Source: Streptomyces sp. GESEQ-4 (GTDB lineage: Bacteria; Actinomycetota; Actinomycetes; Streptomycetales; Streptomycetaceae). Taken from it: 64,000 bases of DNA. The stretch covers positions 248,001 through 312,000 of the forward strand of contig NZ_JAFFSU010000007.1 of assembly GCF_017948455.1 (NCBI RefSeq), given 5' to 3'. The stretch's first letter is position 1. Each line of letters starts with the position of its first letter. Below, piece after piece: positions 1 through 8,376 of this stretch. Below the pieces are notes generated by a model, which made no database searches, had not been told where the DNA came from, and saw only the letters and a list, made by a program, of their open reading frames with translations. A program made the position numbers and the translations under genes.

Positions 1-211
1 CGGCGTTCAGCACCAGGTCCACATCGAGGTACGACTCCTTCGCGGGCGCGGGGCCCAGCCGTACCGCCTCGTCGGCGAGCCGGACGTGCGGCGCCGAGCG
101 GTCCGGGTCGGAGTACACGGCGATGGTGCGCAGCCCCAGTTCGCGGGCCGTGCGGATGATCCGTACGGCGATCTCGCCGCGGTTGGCGACCAGCAGCGTC
201 TCGAAGCTCAC
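1..211 (-). CDS. Urea/guanidine carboxylase, N-terminal part (runs off the window)
   Basis: Only the first 70 codons lie in the window. The visible protein begins MSFETLLVANRGEIAVRIIR, the classic start of a biotin carboxylase (ATP-grasp) domain. The GTG start overlaps the stop of the DUF1989 gene upstream by 4 nt (GTGA), so the two are translationally coupled. The two DUF1989 partners are the known companions of urea carboxylase, an enzyme now known in many bacteria to carboxylate guanidine. That makes this the biotin- and ATP-dependent step of urea or guanidine nitrogen assimilation. An acetyl/propionyl-CoA carboxylase alpha chain begins in a similar way, so the call rests mainly on the neighbours. 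Confidence 0.8.
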   Translation of the reverse strand, partial: MSFETLLVANRGEIAVRIIRTARELGLRTIAVYSDPDRSAPHVRLADEAVRLGPAPAKESYLDVDLVLNA

Positions 212-804
212 GCGCTCTCCCCGATCGTCATCTCCACCGCCGTCGGATCGAAGCCGTTGCAAGGGTTGTTGATCTGCGGGCAGTTGGAGACGAGGACCAG
301 CACATCGCGTTCGGCGCGAAGGGTGAGGGAGAGGCCGGGGGCCGAGATGCCGTCGACGATGCCGAGGGTGCCGTCCTTCTCGACCGGCACGTTCATGTAC
401 CAGTTGATGTTGGAGACCAGATCTCGCTTGCCCAGCCCGTACTTCGAGCCCTCCGCCAGGAAGTTGTCCACGCACGCGTGCTGCGACCAGGTGTGGTGGC
501 CGTACCGGAGGGTGTTCGACTCCTTGGAGCAGGCGCCGCCGACCGTGTCGTGCCGGCCGACGTCGTCGGCGACCACCGTCATCAGCGGCGTGTGCTCGTT
601 GGACATCAGCACACTGCCGGTGGTGAGGAAGAGGGCGCCCTGCGCTTGGATCGTGTCGGGCGCGCTGTAGCGGACCGACGTGTCCTGGGCGTCGTACACC
701 AGGAAGTCGACGGCCTGGTTGCCGTGCAGGTCGGTGATGGTGAGTGTCTGGCCGGAGCGGACGACCGACGACCAGGCGGCGCGTGCGGGAACGACGGTCT
801 TCAT
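208..804 (-). CDS. DUF1989 protein, urea-amidolyase-associated type 2 / carboxyguanidine deiminase subunit
   Basis: This 198-residue DUF1989 protein matches 'urea carboxylase-associated protein 2'. Such proteins pair with a second DUF1989 protein to form a metal-dependent carboxyguanidine deiminase in guanidine-using bacteria (family knowledge). Visible features are the DLHGNQAVDF stretch near residue 25, a GGACSKESN cysteine motif near residue 90, and SNCPQINNPC near residue 175, which together could bind a metal. The ATG at 804 is preferred because it overlaps the TGA of the upstream gene (ATGA). An in-frame start 24 codons earlier would lie inside that gene. It is the middle gene of a coupled DUF1989-DUF1989-carboxylase operon. 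Confidence 0.82.
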   Translation of the reverse strand: MKTVVPARAAWSSVVRSGQTLTITDLHGNQAVDFLVYDAQDTSVRYSAPDTIQAQGALFLTTGSVLMSNEHTPLMTVVADDVGRHDTVGGACSKESNTLRYGHHTWSQHACVDNFLAEGSKYGLGKRDLVSNINWYMNVPVEKDGTLGIVDGISAPGLSLTLRAERDVLVLVSNCPQINNPCNGFDPTAVEMTIGESA

Positions 805-1637
805 GCGAGCCCCCTCGCGGCGAGGAATTCGGCGGTGTTGAGGAAGGCGCGGTGGCCCTCGGGGGAGGCGTCCCACAGCGGGTCGCCGGCCTCGGTCGGC
901 TCGCCGCGCCAGGCGAGGACCTCCAGCGGGGTGCTGACGTAGTCGTCCCGTGGGTCGACCGGATGGGGCACGTTGGCGATGAGCACGGTGACGTCCTGCT
1001 CGGCGCGCAGTGTCACACTGCCGCCGGGGCCGGCCGAGCCGGTGAAGTCCAACGCGCCGTCCTCGCGCACCTCCACGCCCTGGAAGAACGACAGCGACGG
1101 CGGCAGGTCGCGCGGTGCGAGGCCGTGCTTCGCGGCGGCCAGCTTGAACAGCTCACGTCCGGCCGGCGAGCCGGACTGCGGGGCGCCGTCGCCGTACCGC
1201 TCGATGTTGCGTACGAGGGTGGAGGTGCCGCAGAGCGCGTCGTGCCGCCCGGAGGTGTCGGCGATCAGCGAGGCGAGGACACGACCCTGGTCGGAGAGGA
1301 GCAGCAGGCCCTCGCCGAGGTAGGCGTTCCACTGGACCTTGACCGTGTCGGCGACGTTCAGCCGCTCCCACGGCCGGTCGGCGACGTACAGCAGCAGATG
1401 CGCGCAGGCGTCGCCGCGCAGATCGGTCAGCCGCAGCTCGGTGCCGCGGGCCAGCACCCGGTGCGTGTAGTTGCCGCCCGCCACCGTCTCCGCCCACACC
1501 AGCCGGCCCGCTTCCTGGGGCGGCTCGGGCCAGTCGGTGGCCGGGACGACGGGCATGGCCTCGGTGCGCGTGCCCTCCTGGGCGCGTGCGTGCGCACGGG
1601 CTCCGTACGTGGTCGCTGTTGCCTTCCCTGGTGTCAT
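801..1637 (-). CDS. DUF1989 protein, urea-amidolyase-associated type 1 / carboxyguanidine deiminase subunit
   Basis: This 278-residue protein is the larger of the two DUF1989 partners and the first gene of the operon. Like its partner it has the TDLRGDACAHLL segment, a cysteine motif (ALCGTSTLVRN) and an ANVPHP motif near the C-terminus. The ATG at 1637 is well supported: GGAGGTCC lies just upstream. A palindrome lies 28-49 nt upstream of the start, so transcription is probably controlled by the divergent TetR protein. The predicted role is deimination of carboxylated guanidine to allophanate together with the next gene. An older view, that these proteins merely assist urea carboxylase, cannot be excluded from sequence. 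Confidence 0.82.
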   Translation of the reverse strand: MTPGKATATTYGARAHARAQEGTRTEAMPVVPATDWPEPPQEAGRLVWAETVAGGNYTHRVLARGTELRLTDLRGDACAHLLLYVADRPWERLNVADTVKVQWNAYLGEGLLLLSDQGRVLASLIADTSGRHDALCGTSTLVRNIERYGDGAPQSGSPAGRELFKLAAAKHGLAPRDLPPSLSFFQGVEVREDGALDFTGSAGPGGSVTLRAEQDVTVLIANVPHPVDPRDDYVSTPLEVLAWRGEPTEAGDPLWDASPEGHRAFLNTAEFLAARGLA

Positions 1638-1664
1638 CGCGGACCTCCGGCTCCGGTGTCTTTG

Positions 1665-1686
1665 ATTTCTGTCGCCCGACAGAAAT
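1665..1686. promoter_or_regulatory. TetR-type operator between tetR and the DUF1989/carboxylase operon
   Basis: ATTTCTGTCG and CGACAGAAAT form perfect 10-bp arms around a 2-bp centre, in the divergent intergenic space. The same sequence in the same relative orientation occurs at 9949-9970 in front of the APC permease, with identity continuing through the trailing TTAGG. Both sites lie about 30 nt upstream of a start codon on the minus strand, where a bound repressor would block the promoter. Confidence 0.75.
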
Positions 1687-1785
1687 TAGGCACGGGGCGC
1701 ATCACCGGCATTGCCCGGATGCTGCCGCCCGGTTACCGATTCCTCACAGAGATCGCGACCTGCGTCAATATGCGAGGATCGACGG

Positions 1786-2412
1786 ATGGGCACGAGCAGG
1801 GGACGACGCGTCGGCAGACCGCGGGCCGAGCGGCGGCCCGACAGCGGGCTCGAGCCGCGTGACGAACTCCTCGCCGCCGCCGCCGAGTTGTTCACCACCC
1901 GCGGCTACGCGGCCACCACGACCCGGGCCGTCGCCGAGCGCGCGGGCATGCGGCAGGCGTCCATGTACCACTACGTCTCCGGCAAGGAAGAGCTGCTCGC
2001 CGCGCTCCTGGAGTCCACGGTCACCCCGTCGCTGGCCTACGCGCGGGAACTGCTCGCCGACGACACCGCCCCGGCCGAGGACCGGCTCTGGGAGCTGTGC
2101 CGCGCCGACGTGGAGCTGCTGTGCGGCGGCCCGCACAATCTCGGCGGCCTGTACCTGCTGCCGGAGGTGCGGGCCGAGCGGTTCGCCGGTTTCCATGCCG
2201 TGCGTGCGCATCTGAAGGACGCCTACCGGCAGTTGCTCGCCGCCACGGCCGTCGGCGGCCAACTCGCCAAGAGCGAGCTCGAATTGCGGACGGATCTGCT
2301 GTTCGGGCTGATCGAGGGCGTCATCCTGGTCCACCGCTCCGAACCCGAGCGCCCTGTCTCGGTGTTCGCCGAGGCCACGGCGGACGCGGCGCTGCGGATC
2401 GCCGGGATCTGA
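1786..2412 (+). CDS. TetR-family regulator of the carboxylase operon
   Basis: This 208-residue TetR-type repressor is transcribed divergently from the DUF1989/carboxylase operon. The N-terminal helix-turn-helix spans about residues 25-70 (ELLAAAAELFTTRGYAATTT ... ASMYHYVSGKEELL). The rest is the variable ligand-binding helical domain. The ATG at 1786 gives the usual length; upstream in-frame codons look non-coding. The palindrome at 1665-1686 in its own intergenic region is the natural binding site, and the copy before the permease at 9949 suggests a second target. The inducer is predicted to be the operon's substrate or a product such as guanidine, carboxyguanidine or allophanate (inference). 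Confidence 0.85.
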   Translation: MGTSRGRRVGRPRAERRPDSGLEPRDELLAAAAELFTTRGYAATTTRAVAERAGMRQASMYHYVSGKEELLAALLESTVTPSLAYARELLADDTAPAEDRLWELCRADVELLCGGPHNLGGLYLLPEVRAERFAGFHAVRAHLKDAYRQLLAATAVGGQLAKSELELRTDLLFGLIEGVILVHRSEPERPVSVFAEATADAALRIAGI

Positions 2413-2726
2413 GCGCCGCCCACGGAAGCCGATCTTCACCCGTCACGGGGAGTGTTCTTCGTACGGCCGTACGCCGTGACACAGCGTGTGCGAAAGATCT
2501 CTGAGCGTGTAAATGAGGCCGAGATTACTCCTGCCTCACGCCCCATTTCAGGTGCTTGCTGAATATGACACAGCGATGATCCGGTCGGACTAAGCTCGCC
2601 CGCAGCGCACCGAGTTGGCACATATTCGTGCGCTTGTTCCCAAACATGCAGAAGATCCCGACACCTCCAAGACGTACCCCCCGCAAGCTCCCCCGACACC
2701 CCGCCGATTCGTTTCAGAGGGCCTAC
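2413..2726. other. Intergenic region before the conservon
   Basis: No gene is visible in these 314 bases. They hold the 14-bp perfect palindrome CGTACGGCCGTACG at 2460-2473 and locally AT-richer sequence around 2500-2590, where the conservon promoter probably lies. No convincing -35/-10 pair was found. Confidence 0.5.
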
Positions 2727-4337
2727 ATGGTGAGCGTTCACACTCCTCCCGCCTCTCCACCTCGTCGACGTGAACTGCCGTACAAGCGCCTGCTGTTGCT
2801 GCCCGCCATAGCAATGGCCGCGGCGACCGGAGCCGCCGTCGCCCTGGTGACCGGCCCGGCCCGGCCGGCCATCGGCCTGTGCGGCACCGTCGCCACACTG
2901 CTGGTGCTCGGAACGGCAGCCGAAGCAGTGCGCCGCGGCCGCATCCTGCGGGACGTGCACGCGGAGCACGCCCGTCACGGCGCGTATCTGGAACAGCGCA
3001 TCGCCTCCCACGACGACGAGGTGCGCCGCCTCGCGAAGGAGATCGTGCCCGCCGCCATCTACCGGCTGCGCTGTGGCAACGCCGTCTTCGAGGTGATGCG
3101 CGACCTCGGCAAGATCGACCCGTCCTACCGCGAACTCCCCGAATCACAGCGGCTGTTGATCAAGTCGATGCTCGAGGTCGTCGACTACGAGGAATCCCTG
3201 CGCGACTCCGCCCAGCGCTCCTTCGTCGACATCGCCCGCCGCGTCCAGGCCATCGTCCACCAGCAGAACAAGGAACTGCGGGAGATGGAGGAGGACCACG
3301 GCCGCAACCCCGAGGTCTTCGACGACCTGCTGCGCATCGACCACGGCACCGCACTGATCGGCCGGCTCGCCGACTCCATCTCCGTCCTCGGCGGTGGCCG
3401 CCCCGGCCGCCAGTGGCCCGAGCCCGTGCCGCTGTACAGCGTGCTGCGCGGCGCCATGTCCCGCATCCTCGAGTACCGGCGCATCTCGCTGGACTCCATC
3501 GCCAAGGTCAACATCCGCGGCATCTCCATCGAACCGGTCATCCACGCGGCGGCCGAACTCCTCGACAACGCCACCCGCTACTCGCCGCCCCAGACCAAGG
3601 TGCACGTCAACGCCGTCGAGGTGCAGACCGGCGTCGCCATCGAGATCGAGGACGCCGGCGTCAGCCTCAGCGAGGAGTCCCGCGCCCGGGTCGAGGGCAT
3701 GCTGGAACGCGCCAAGACCGCCAGCGACCTCCAGGACCTCAGCGAGAGCCCACGCCTCGGCTTCGCCGTCGTCGGCCGGCTCTGCTCGCGGTACGACATG
3801 CAGGTCTCGCTGCGTACCTCGGCCTACGGCGGAGTCCGCGCCGTCATGATCGTCCCGCGCGAGATGATCACCGACGAGATCGCCACCGCCTACGCGCACG
3901 GCATCGGCGCGGCCGGCGCGCCCAAGCCCGAACTCGGCGCGATCGAAGGGCCCAAGCGCAAGGAGAAGCGGCGCCGCCCCACCAGCCCCAAGATCCCCGC
4001 GTCGGTCTCCATGGAGGACGACGTCCCCGTGGTCACCGAGTGGACCGCCCAGGGCCTGCCGCAGCGCCGCCGCCGGGTCCAGATCCCGCTCAGCGAGCGC
4101 CTCGCCCAGCAGGCCGCCTTCGAGCGCGCCGAGGCCGCAGCCCGCGAGGCCGGCCAGCCCACCGTCTGGTCCAGGGAGCCCGAGCCCGAACCGGAAGAGA
4201 AGGACGAGCCCGCACCCGGGCAGTGGGTGGAGGCGTTCTGGAACGGCCTCAAGCGCGACCAGGACCCCACCGCACCCACCCAGCCGAACAACGAGCCGGC
4301 CCATGCCCCGGCCGACGACGAGGGAGACCTCAAGTGA
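2727..4337 (+). CDS. cvnA: Conservon sensor kinase-like membrane protein CvnA
   Basis: This 536-residue protein is the first gene of the conservon. Two hydrophobic segments at about residues 20-68 anchor it. A cytoplasmic DHp-like region follows (DHGTALIGRLADS, His near 206), then a HATPase fold with the N-box ELLDNATRYSPP near 275 and EIEDAGV further on. The C-terminal ~140 residues are charged and low in complexity. The ATG at 2727 follows an AGAGGG motif; an in-frame start 33 codons earlier has weaker support. In the family, CvnA is an orphan histidine-kinase-like protein that acts with CvnB-D as a membrane-associated, G-protein-like signalling complex. The CvnB GTG overlaps the stop by 3 nt. 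Confidence 0.9.
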   Translation: MVSVHTPPASPPRRRELPYKRLLLLPAIAMAAATGAAVALVTGPARPAIGLCGTVATLLVLGTAAEAVRRGRILRDVHAEHARHGAYLEQRIASHDDEVRRLAKEIVPAAIYRLRCGNAVFEVMRDLGKIDPSYRELPESQRLLIKSMLEVVDYEESLRDSAQRSFVDIARRVQAIVHQQNKELREMEEDHGRNPEVFDDLLRIDHGTALIGRLADSISVLGGGRPGRQWPEPVPLYSVLRGAMSRILEYRRISLDSIAKVNIRGISIEPVIHAAAELLDNATRYSPPQTKVHVNAVEVQTGVAIEIEDAGVSLSEESRARVEGMLERAKTASDLQDLSESPRLGFAVVGRLCSRYDMQVSLRTSAYGGVRAVMIVPREMITDEIATAYAHGIGAAGAPKPELGAIEGPKRKEKRRRPTSPKIPASVSMEDDVPVVTEWTAQGLPQRRRRVQIPLSERLAQQAAFERAEAAAREAGQPTVWSREPEPEPEEKDEPAPGQWVEAFWNGLKRDQDPTAPTQPNNEPAHAPADDEGDLK

Positions 4338-4741
4338 TCCAATCGCGCGCCAACTTCGACTGGATGCTCAAGGATCTCGCCGACGGAGTACCGGGCATCG
4401 AGATGATCGTGGTCCTCTCCGCCGACGGCCTGCGCATCGCCCGCCACGGCGGCGACCCGGACGCGGCCGACCGCGTCGCCGCCGCCTGCGCGGGCCTGCA
4501 GAGCCTGGCGAGTGCGGTCGCCCAGGAGATCCCGGACAGCGACGGCAAGATGAAGATGGTCCTCATCGAGATCAACGGCGGCTACTTCTATCTGATGGCC
4601 GCAGGACCCAACGCCTATCTCGCGGTGCTGTCCGACACGTTCGCCGAGCCCGGACTGATGAGCAACCGCATGAGCGACCTGGTCATCCGCATCGGCGCCC
4701 ATCTCACCAGTCCGCCCAGGCGCAACGGGCAGACCGTATGA
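4334..4741 (+). CDS. cvnB: Roadblock/LC7 domain protein CvnB
   Basis: This 135-residue protein consists almost entirely of one Roadblock/LC7 fold (VPGIEMIVVLSADGLRIARH ... GGYFYLMAAGPNAYLAVL). Such proteins bind small GTPases and act as MglB-like GAPs or scaffolds. The GTG start overlaps the CvnA stop (GTGA) and its own stop overlaps the CvnC ATG (ATGA), so it is locked into the conservon operon. Its expected partners are the CvnD GTPase and the CvnA cytoplasmic domain. Nothing is unusual for the family. Confidence 0.92.
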   Translation: MIQSRANFDWMLKDLADGVPGIEMIVVLSADGLRIARHGGDPDAADRVAAACAGLQSLASAVAQEIPDSDGKMKMVLIEINGGYFYLMAAGPNAYLAVLSDTFAEPGLMSNRMSDLVIRIGAHLTSPPRRNGQTV

Positions 4742-5154
4742 CTCCTCCGCAACGCCGGCGGCGATTCCCCACAGCGGCAGCACCACCCCCGCCCCTGCCC
4801 CCGATGCCCAAGGGCGGCGAGGGGAAAGGGCCCAAGAAGATCGAGCGGCTGTATGTGATCTCCGGCCAGGACGGCGCCCGCGCCGACCTCGACCTGGTCA
4901 CGTTGATCGTGGCGTGCGCCGACCCGCCGCTCTCCGCCACGCCCGAGCAGACGGCGCTGCTCCGGCTGTGTACCGCCCCGCTGTCCGTGGCCGAGCTCTC
5001 GGCCTACCTCAGCCTGCCGTTCAGCGTGATGACGGTGCTGGTCACCGAGATGCTGGCGGCCGACCTGGTACAGGCGCGCGCCCCGATCGCGCGGCAGTCG
5101 ATCGCCGACCGGAACCTCCTCGAAGCGGTGATGCATGGACTTCAAAAGCTCTGA
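4738..5154 (+). CDS. cvnC: DUF742 protein CvnC
   Basis: This 138-residue DUF742 protein has a Pro-rich basic N-terminus (residues 1-30) followed by the conserved winged-helix-like domain (RLYVISGQDGAR ... LCTAPLSVAELSAYLSLP ... LVTEMLAADLV). In conservons it sits between the roadblock protein and the GTPase and was shown in S. coelicolor to interact with other Cvn members (family knowledge). The start overlaps the cvnB stop by 4 nt and the 3' end overlaps cvnD by 20 nt. Confidence 0.92.
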   Translation: MTPPQRRRRFPTAAAPPPPLPPMPKGGEGKGPKKIERLYVISGQDGARADLDLVTLIVACADPPLSATPEQTALLRLCTAPLSVAELSAYLSLPFSVMTVLVTEMLAADLVQARAPIARQSIADRNLLEAVMHGLQKL

Positions 5155-5755
5155 CACGGTCCCGGGCCCACGCACCGCGGACCACCTGCCGCACACGGCC
5201 CAGGCCGCGGTGAAGATCGTGATCGTCGGCGGCTTCGGCGTCGGCAAGACGACCATGGTCGGTTCCGTCAGCGAGATCAGACCGCTGACCACCGAGGAGA
5301 CCATGACGCAGGCCGGTATCGGAGTCGACGACAACTACGGCTCCGACACCAAGACGGCCACCACCGTGGCCATGGACTTCGGCCGCATCAGCATCACCGA
5401 CCAACTGGTGCTGTACCTCTTCGGCACCCCCGGCCAGGAACGCTTCTGGTTCCTCTGGAACGGCCTGTTCGAAGGCGCGCTGGGCGCCGTCGTGCTCATC
5501 GACACCCGTCGGCTCGAGGTCAGCTTCGACGTCATAGGGCGTCTCGAGGAGCGCGGCGTGCCCTTCGTCGTCGCCGTCAACTCCTTCCCGGACGCGCCCC
5601 GTTACCCCATGGCGGATCTGCGTGCCGCGCTCGACCTGCCCGACGAGATCCCCATCGTGGAGTGCGACGCACGCCGCCGGGCCTCCAGCCGGGACACCCT
5701 CATGACCCTGATGCGCTTCCTGCACTCGCTCGCGATGACGGGCGCGCTCACCTGA
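5135..5755 (+). CDS. cvnD: Conservon GTPase CvnD
   Basis: This 206-residue small GTPase is of the conservon/MglA-like class. The P-loop GGFGVGKTT occupies residues 32-40. A TPGQERF switch-II segment near 94 carries a Gln like that of Ras Gln61. The expected NKxD guanine-specificity motif is replaced by VNSFPDAP, which is normal for this class. It is the output switch of the conservon and probably cycles under CvnB. The 20-nt overlap with cvnC suggests coupled translation. The P450 gene follows 53 nt later in the same direction. Confidence 0.92.
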   Translation: MDFKSSDTVPGPRTADHLPHTAQAAVKIVIVGGFGVGKTTMVGSVSEIRPLTTEETMTQAGIGVDDNYGSDTKTATTVAMDFGRISITDQLVLYLFGTPGQERFWFLWNGLFEGALGAVVLIDTRRLEVSFDVIGRLEERGVPFVVAVNSFPDAPRYPMADLRAALDLPDEIPIVECDARRRASSRDTLMTLMRFLHSLAMTGALT

Positions 5756-5808
5756 CCGTCGTATGCGCCACTCCCCAACACATCGGAACCTTTTTCGGAG
5801 CGACCCCT

Positions 5809-7293
5809 GTGACGCCTGAACCCCACTCCCGGACCGGCACGCACGACCCGATCACCGGCCCGCCCCCGGGCTGCCCCGCCCACGGCACCGGTCCCCGGGG
5901 ACTGCACCGGCTCTACGGTCCCGAGGCGGCGGACCTGAGTGATCTTTACGAGCAACTGCGCGACGAGCACGGCACGGTGGCACCCGTGCTGCTCCACGAC
6001 GACGTGCCGATGTGGATCGTCCTCGGTCACACCGAGAACCTGCACATGGTGCGTACGCCCTCACAGTTCTGCCGGGACAGCCGCATCTGGACCCCGCTCG
6101 TGGAGGGCATGATCAAGCCCGACCACCCGCTGATGCCGCACATCGCCTGGCAGCCCATCTGCGCCCACGCCGAGGGCGAGGAGCACCAGCGGCTGCGCAG
6201 CGCGGTCACCGGCGCCATGTCGACCATCGACCACCGCGGCATCCGCCGGCAGATCAACCGCTACACCCAGCGCCTGGTCAACGAGTTCTGCGAGAAGGGC
6301 AAGGCCGACCTGGTCAGCCAGTTCTCCGAGCACCTGCCGATGGCCGTGATGTGCGAAGTCCTCGGCATGGCCGAGGAGTACGACGACACGATGGTGCAGG
6401 CCGCCCGTGACGCGCTCAAGGGCACCGAGACCGCGATCGCCAGCCACGCCTACGTCATGGACGCGCTGAGCCGGCTCACCATCGCCCGCCGTGCCCAGCC
6501 GCAGGAGGACTTCGCCAGCCACCTCATCACCCACCCGGCCCGGCTGACCGACGACGAGGTCCGCGAACACCTGCGGCTCGTGCTCTTCGCCGCCTACGAG
6601 GCCACCGTCAACCTGCTGTCCAACGCGCTGCGCATGGTCATCACCGACCCGCGCTTCCTCGCCCAGCTCAACGGCGGTCAGATGACCGTGCCGGAGGCGG
6701 TCGAGCAGTCCCTGTGGGACGAGCCGCCGTTCAGCACCGTCCTCGGCTACTTCGCCAAGCACGACACGGAGTTGGGCGGCAAGCGCATCCGCAAGGGCGA
6801 CGGACTGCTCTTCGCCCCCGCCCCGGGCAACGTCGACCCGCGGGTACGCCCCGACCTGTCCGCCAACATGCAGGGCAACCGCTCCCACCTCGCCTTCGGC
6901 GGCGGCCCGCACGAGTGTCCCGGCCAGGACCTCGGCCGCGCCATCGCCGACGTCGGCGTGGACGCGCTGCTGATGCGGCTGCCGGACGTCCGACTCGACT
7001 GCGAGGAGGACGAGTTGCAGTGGACGGAGTCGATCGCCTCCCGCCACCTCGTGGAACTCCCGGTCCGCTTCGAGCCCAAGCCGCAACAGGACGTGATGCA
7101 GAAGCCGAGCCACGCGCCCATTCCGCAACAGCGGGACACGTGGCAGATCGGCACGGCGCCGCCTGCGCCCGCACCGGCACCGGTCGTCCCGCCCCCCGCC
7201 CCGGAACCCCTGCCGGTGCCTCCGCTCCCCGCCGAGCCAGCCCCTCGCCCCAGCGCCTGGCGTCGCTTCTTGCGCTGGTGGCGCGGCGACTGA
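5809..7293 (+). CDS. Conservon-linked cytochrome P450 lacking the ExxR motif (CYP157-like)
   Basis: This 494-residue P450 carries the heme-ligand motif FGGGPHECPG (Cys370) and an I-helix AAYEAT. The K-helix ExxR, otherwise near-universal in P450s, reads EQSLW at residues 299-303: the glutamate position is Gln and the arginine is Trp. From memory the same EQSLW string was reported for Streptomyces CYP157 enzymes. The GTG at 5809 follows CGGAG. After the P450 fold comes a Pro/Ala tail (about residues 445-483) ending in the aromatic/basic segment SAWRRFLRWWRGD, which could touch the membrane. P450s commonly end conservon operons; the substrate is unknown. Confidence 0.9.
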   Translation: MTPEPHSRTGTHDPITGPPPGCPAHGTGPRGLHRLYGPEAADLSDLYEQLRDEHGTVAPVLLHDDVPMWIVLGHTENLHMVRTPSQFCRDSRIWTPLVEGMIKPDHPLMPHIAWQPICAHAEGEEHQRLRSAVTGAMSTIDHRGIRRQINRYTQRLVNEFCEKGKADLVSQFSEHLPMAVMCEVLGMAEEYDDTMVQAARDALKGTETAIASHAYVMDALSRLTIARRAQPQEDFASHLITHPARLTDDEVREHLRLVLFAAYEATVNLLSNALRMVITDPRFLAQLNGGQMTVPEAVEQSLWDEPPFSTVLGYFAKHDTELGGKRIRKGDGLLFAPAPGNVDPRVRPDLSANMQGNRSHLAFGGGPHECPGQDLGRAIADVGVDALLMRLPDVRLDCEEDELQWTESIASRHLVELPVRFEPKPQQDVMQKPSHAPIPQQRDTWQIGTAPPAPAPAPVVPPPAPEPLPVPPLPAEPAPRPSAWRRFLRWWRGD

Positions 7294-7332
7294 TCGGGCG
7301 GCGTTCGGGTTTGCTCGGGCTGCGTGCGGGCT

Positions 7333-7411
7333 GCGGGGCGGTGGGGGCTGGTCGCGCCCACGCGGCGGAGCCGCATATCGATACAGCCCCGCGCCCCTTC
7401 GGGGCGCTGCC
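7333..7411. repeat. Interspersed hairpin repeat, long form, copy 1
   Basis: The hairpin GCGCCCC-ttc-GGGGCGC at 7391-7407 is followed, reading the minus strand, by GGGGCTGTATCGATATGCGG and then the CCGCGTGGGCGCGACCAGCC segment. It matches copies at 53949 and 54893. It lies immediately 3' of the convergent P450 and pseudouridine synthase genes, whose stop is at 7422. Confidence 0.85.
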
Positions 7412-7421
7412 GAACCGTGCC

Positions 7422-8372
7422 TCAAGCGGAGCACCACGTGCCGTAGGAAGCCCACGCCTCCAGCACCCGCCCACTGCGAAACGCATGCTCGACCCCCGTG
7501 ACCGGATCGGTGAACTCCAGTGACCGCGCCAGGAGTTGGAGCGGGCGCCGGAAGTCATCGGCCGGCACGGGGGCGGTCACCTTCGGGTAGAGCGGATCGC
7601 CCAGGATCGGCACCCCGAGCGCGCTCATGTGGACGCGAAGCTGATGCGTCTGCCCGGTGCTGGGCGTGAGCCGGTACCGCCCCAGCCCGTCCGCACGCCG
7701 GTCGAGCAGCTCGACACGGCTGACGGCGTTCACCTCGCCCTCGACCTCCCGCGCGGCCGGTACCCCGCGCTCCTTGAGGATCCGGCTGCGTACGGTCCGG
7801 GGGAGGGCGAGCCCCGCATCGTACGGCGCCACGGCCTCGTACTCCTTGTGCACCCGCCTGTCGCGGAACAGCGTCTGATACGCCCCGCGTTCCCCGGGCC
7901 GCACGGTGAACAGGACGAGCCCCGCGGTGAGCCGGTCGAGCCGGTGTGCGGCGCCCAGCGTCTCGATGCCGAGCTCCCGCCGCAGCCGGGCGAGCGCGGT
8001 CTCGGCGACATGGCTGCCGCGCGGCGTCGTCGCCAGGAAGTGCGGCTTGTCGACGACGACGATGTGCTCGTCCCGGTACACGACCTCCAGCGGGAACGGC
8101 ACCCGCACCTCGTCCGGCAGCTCCCGGTGGAACCACACGAACATCCCCGGCACATAGGGCGCGTCCGGCGCCACGGCCCGACCGTCCGCCCCCACGAACA
8201 GCCCGTCACCGAACATCCCGTCGACGACCCCGGCCCCCGCCCCCGACAGCCGCTCCACCAGATGCTCCCGCACCGTGCCCCACGACTCCTCAAGCGGCAG
8301 CCGCACCCGCACCGCATCCACCCCGTCGCGCTGAGGCAACGGCGAGGACGGGATCCGCGCCTTACGTCTCAC
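7422..8372 (-). CDS. RluA-family RNA pseudouridine synthase
   Basis: This 316-residue pseudouridine synthase has the catalytic-Asp motif AAHRLDRLTAGLVLF near the centre, an S4-like or divergent N-terminal region, and the C-terminal GQTHQLRVHMSALGVPILGDPLY signature of RluA/RluD enzymes. It isomerises specific uridines in rRNA or tRNA; the target base is not predictable. The GTG at 8372 lies 4 nt after the permease stop and is preferred over a start inside the permease gene. This suggests co-transcription with the permease. A hairpin repeat abuts its 3' end. Confidence 0.88.
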   Translation of the reverse strand: MRRKARIPSSPLPQRDGVDAVRVRLPLEESWGTVREHLVERLSGAGAGVVDGMFGDGLFVGADGRAVAPDAPYVPGMFVWFHRELPDEVRVPFPLEVVYRDEHIVVVDKPHFLATTPRGSHVAETALARLRRELGIETLGAAHRLDRLTAGLVLFTVRPGERGAYQTLFRDRRVHKEYEAVAPYDAGLALPRTVRSRILKERGVPAAREVEGEVNAVSRVELLDRRADGLGRYRLTPSTGQTHQLRVHMSALGVPILGDPLYPKVTAPVPADDFRRPLQLLARSLEFTDPVTGVEHAFRSGRVLEAWASYGTWCSA

Positions 8373-8376
8373 CCGG

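Noticed and set aside
1638..1785. Possible guanidine riboswitch in front of the DUF1989/carboxylase operon
   Set aside because: No paired ACGR-type loops or ykkC-like stems could be recognised, and the space is occupied by a TetR-type palindrome.
3144..4304. Long minus-strand open frame under cvnA
   Set aside because: It mirrors third-position GC bias of cvnA. Its translation is Gly/Asp/Val-rich without domains, and cvnA is clearly real. The same applies to long frames opposite pheT, argJ and the GH51 gene.
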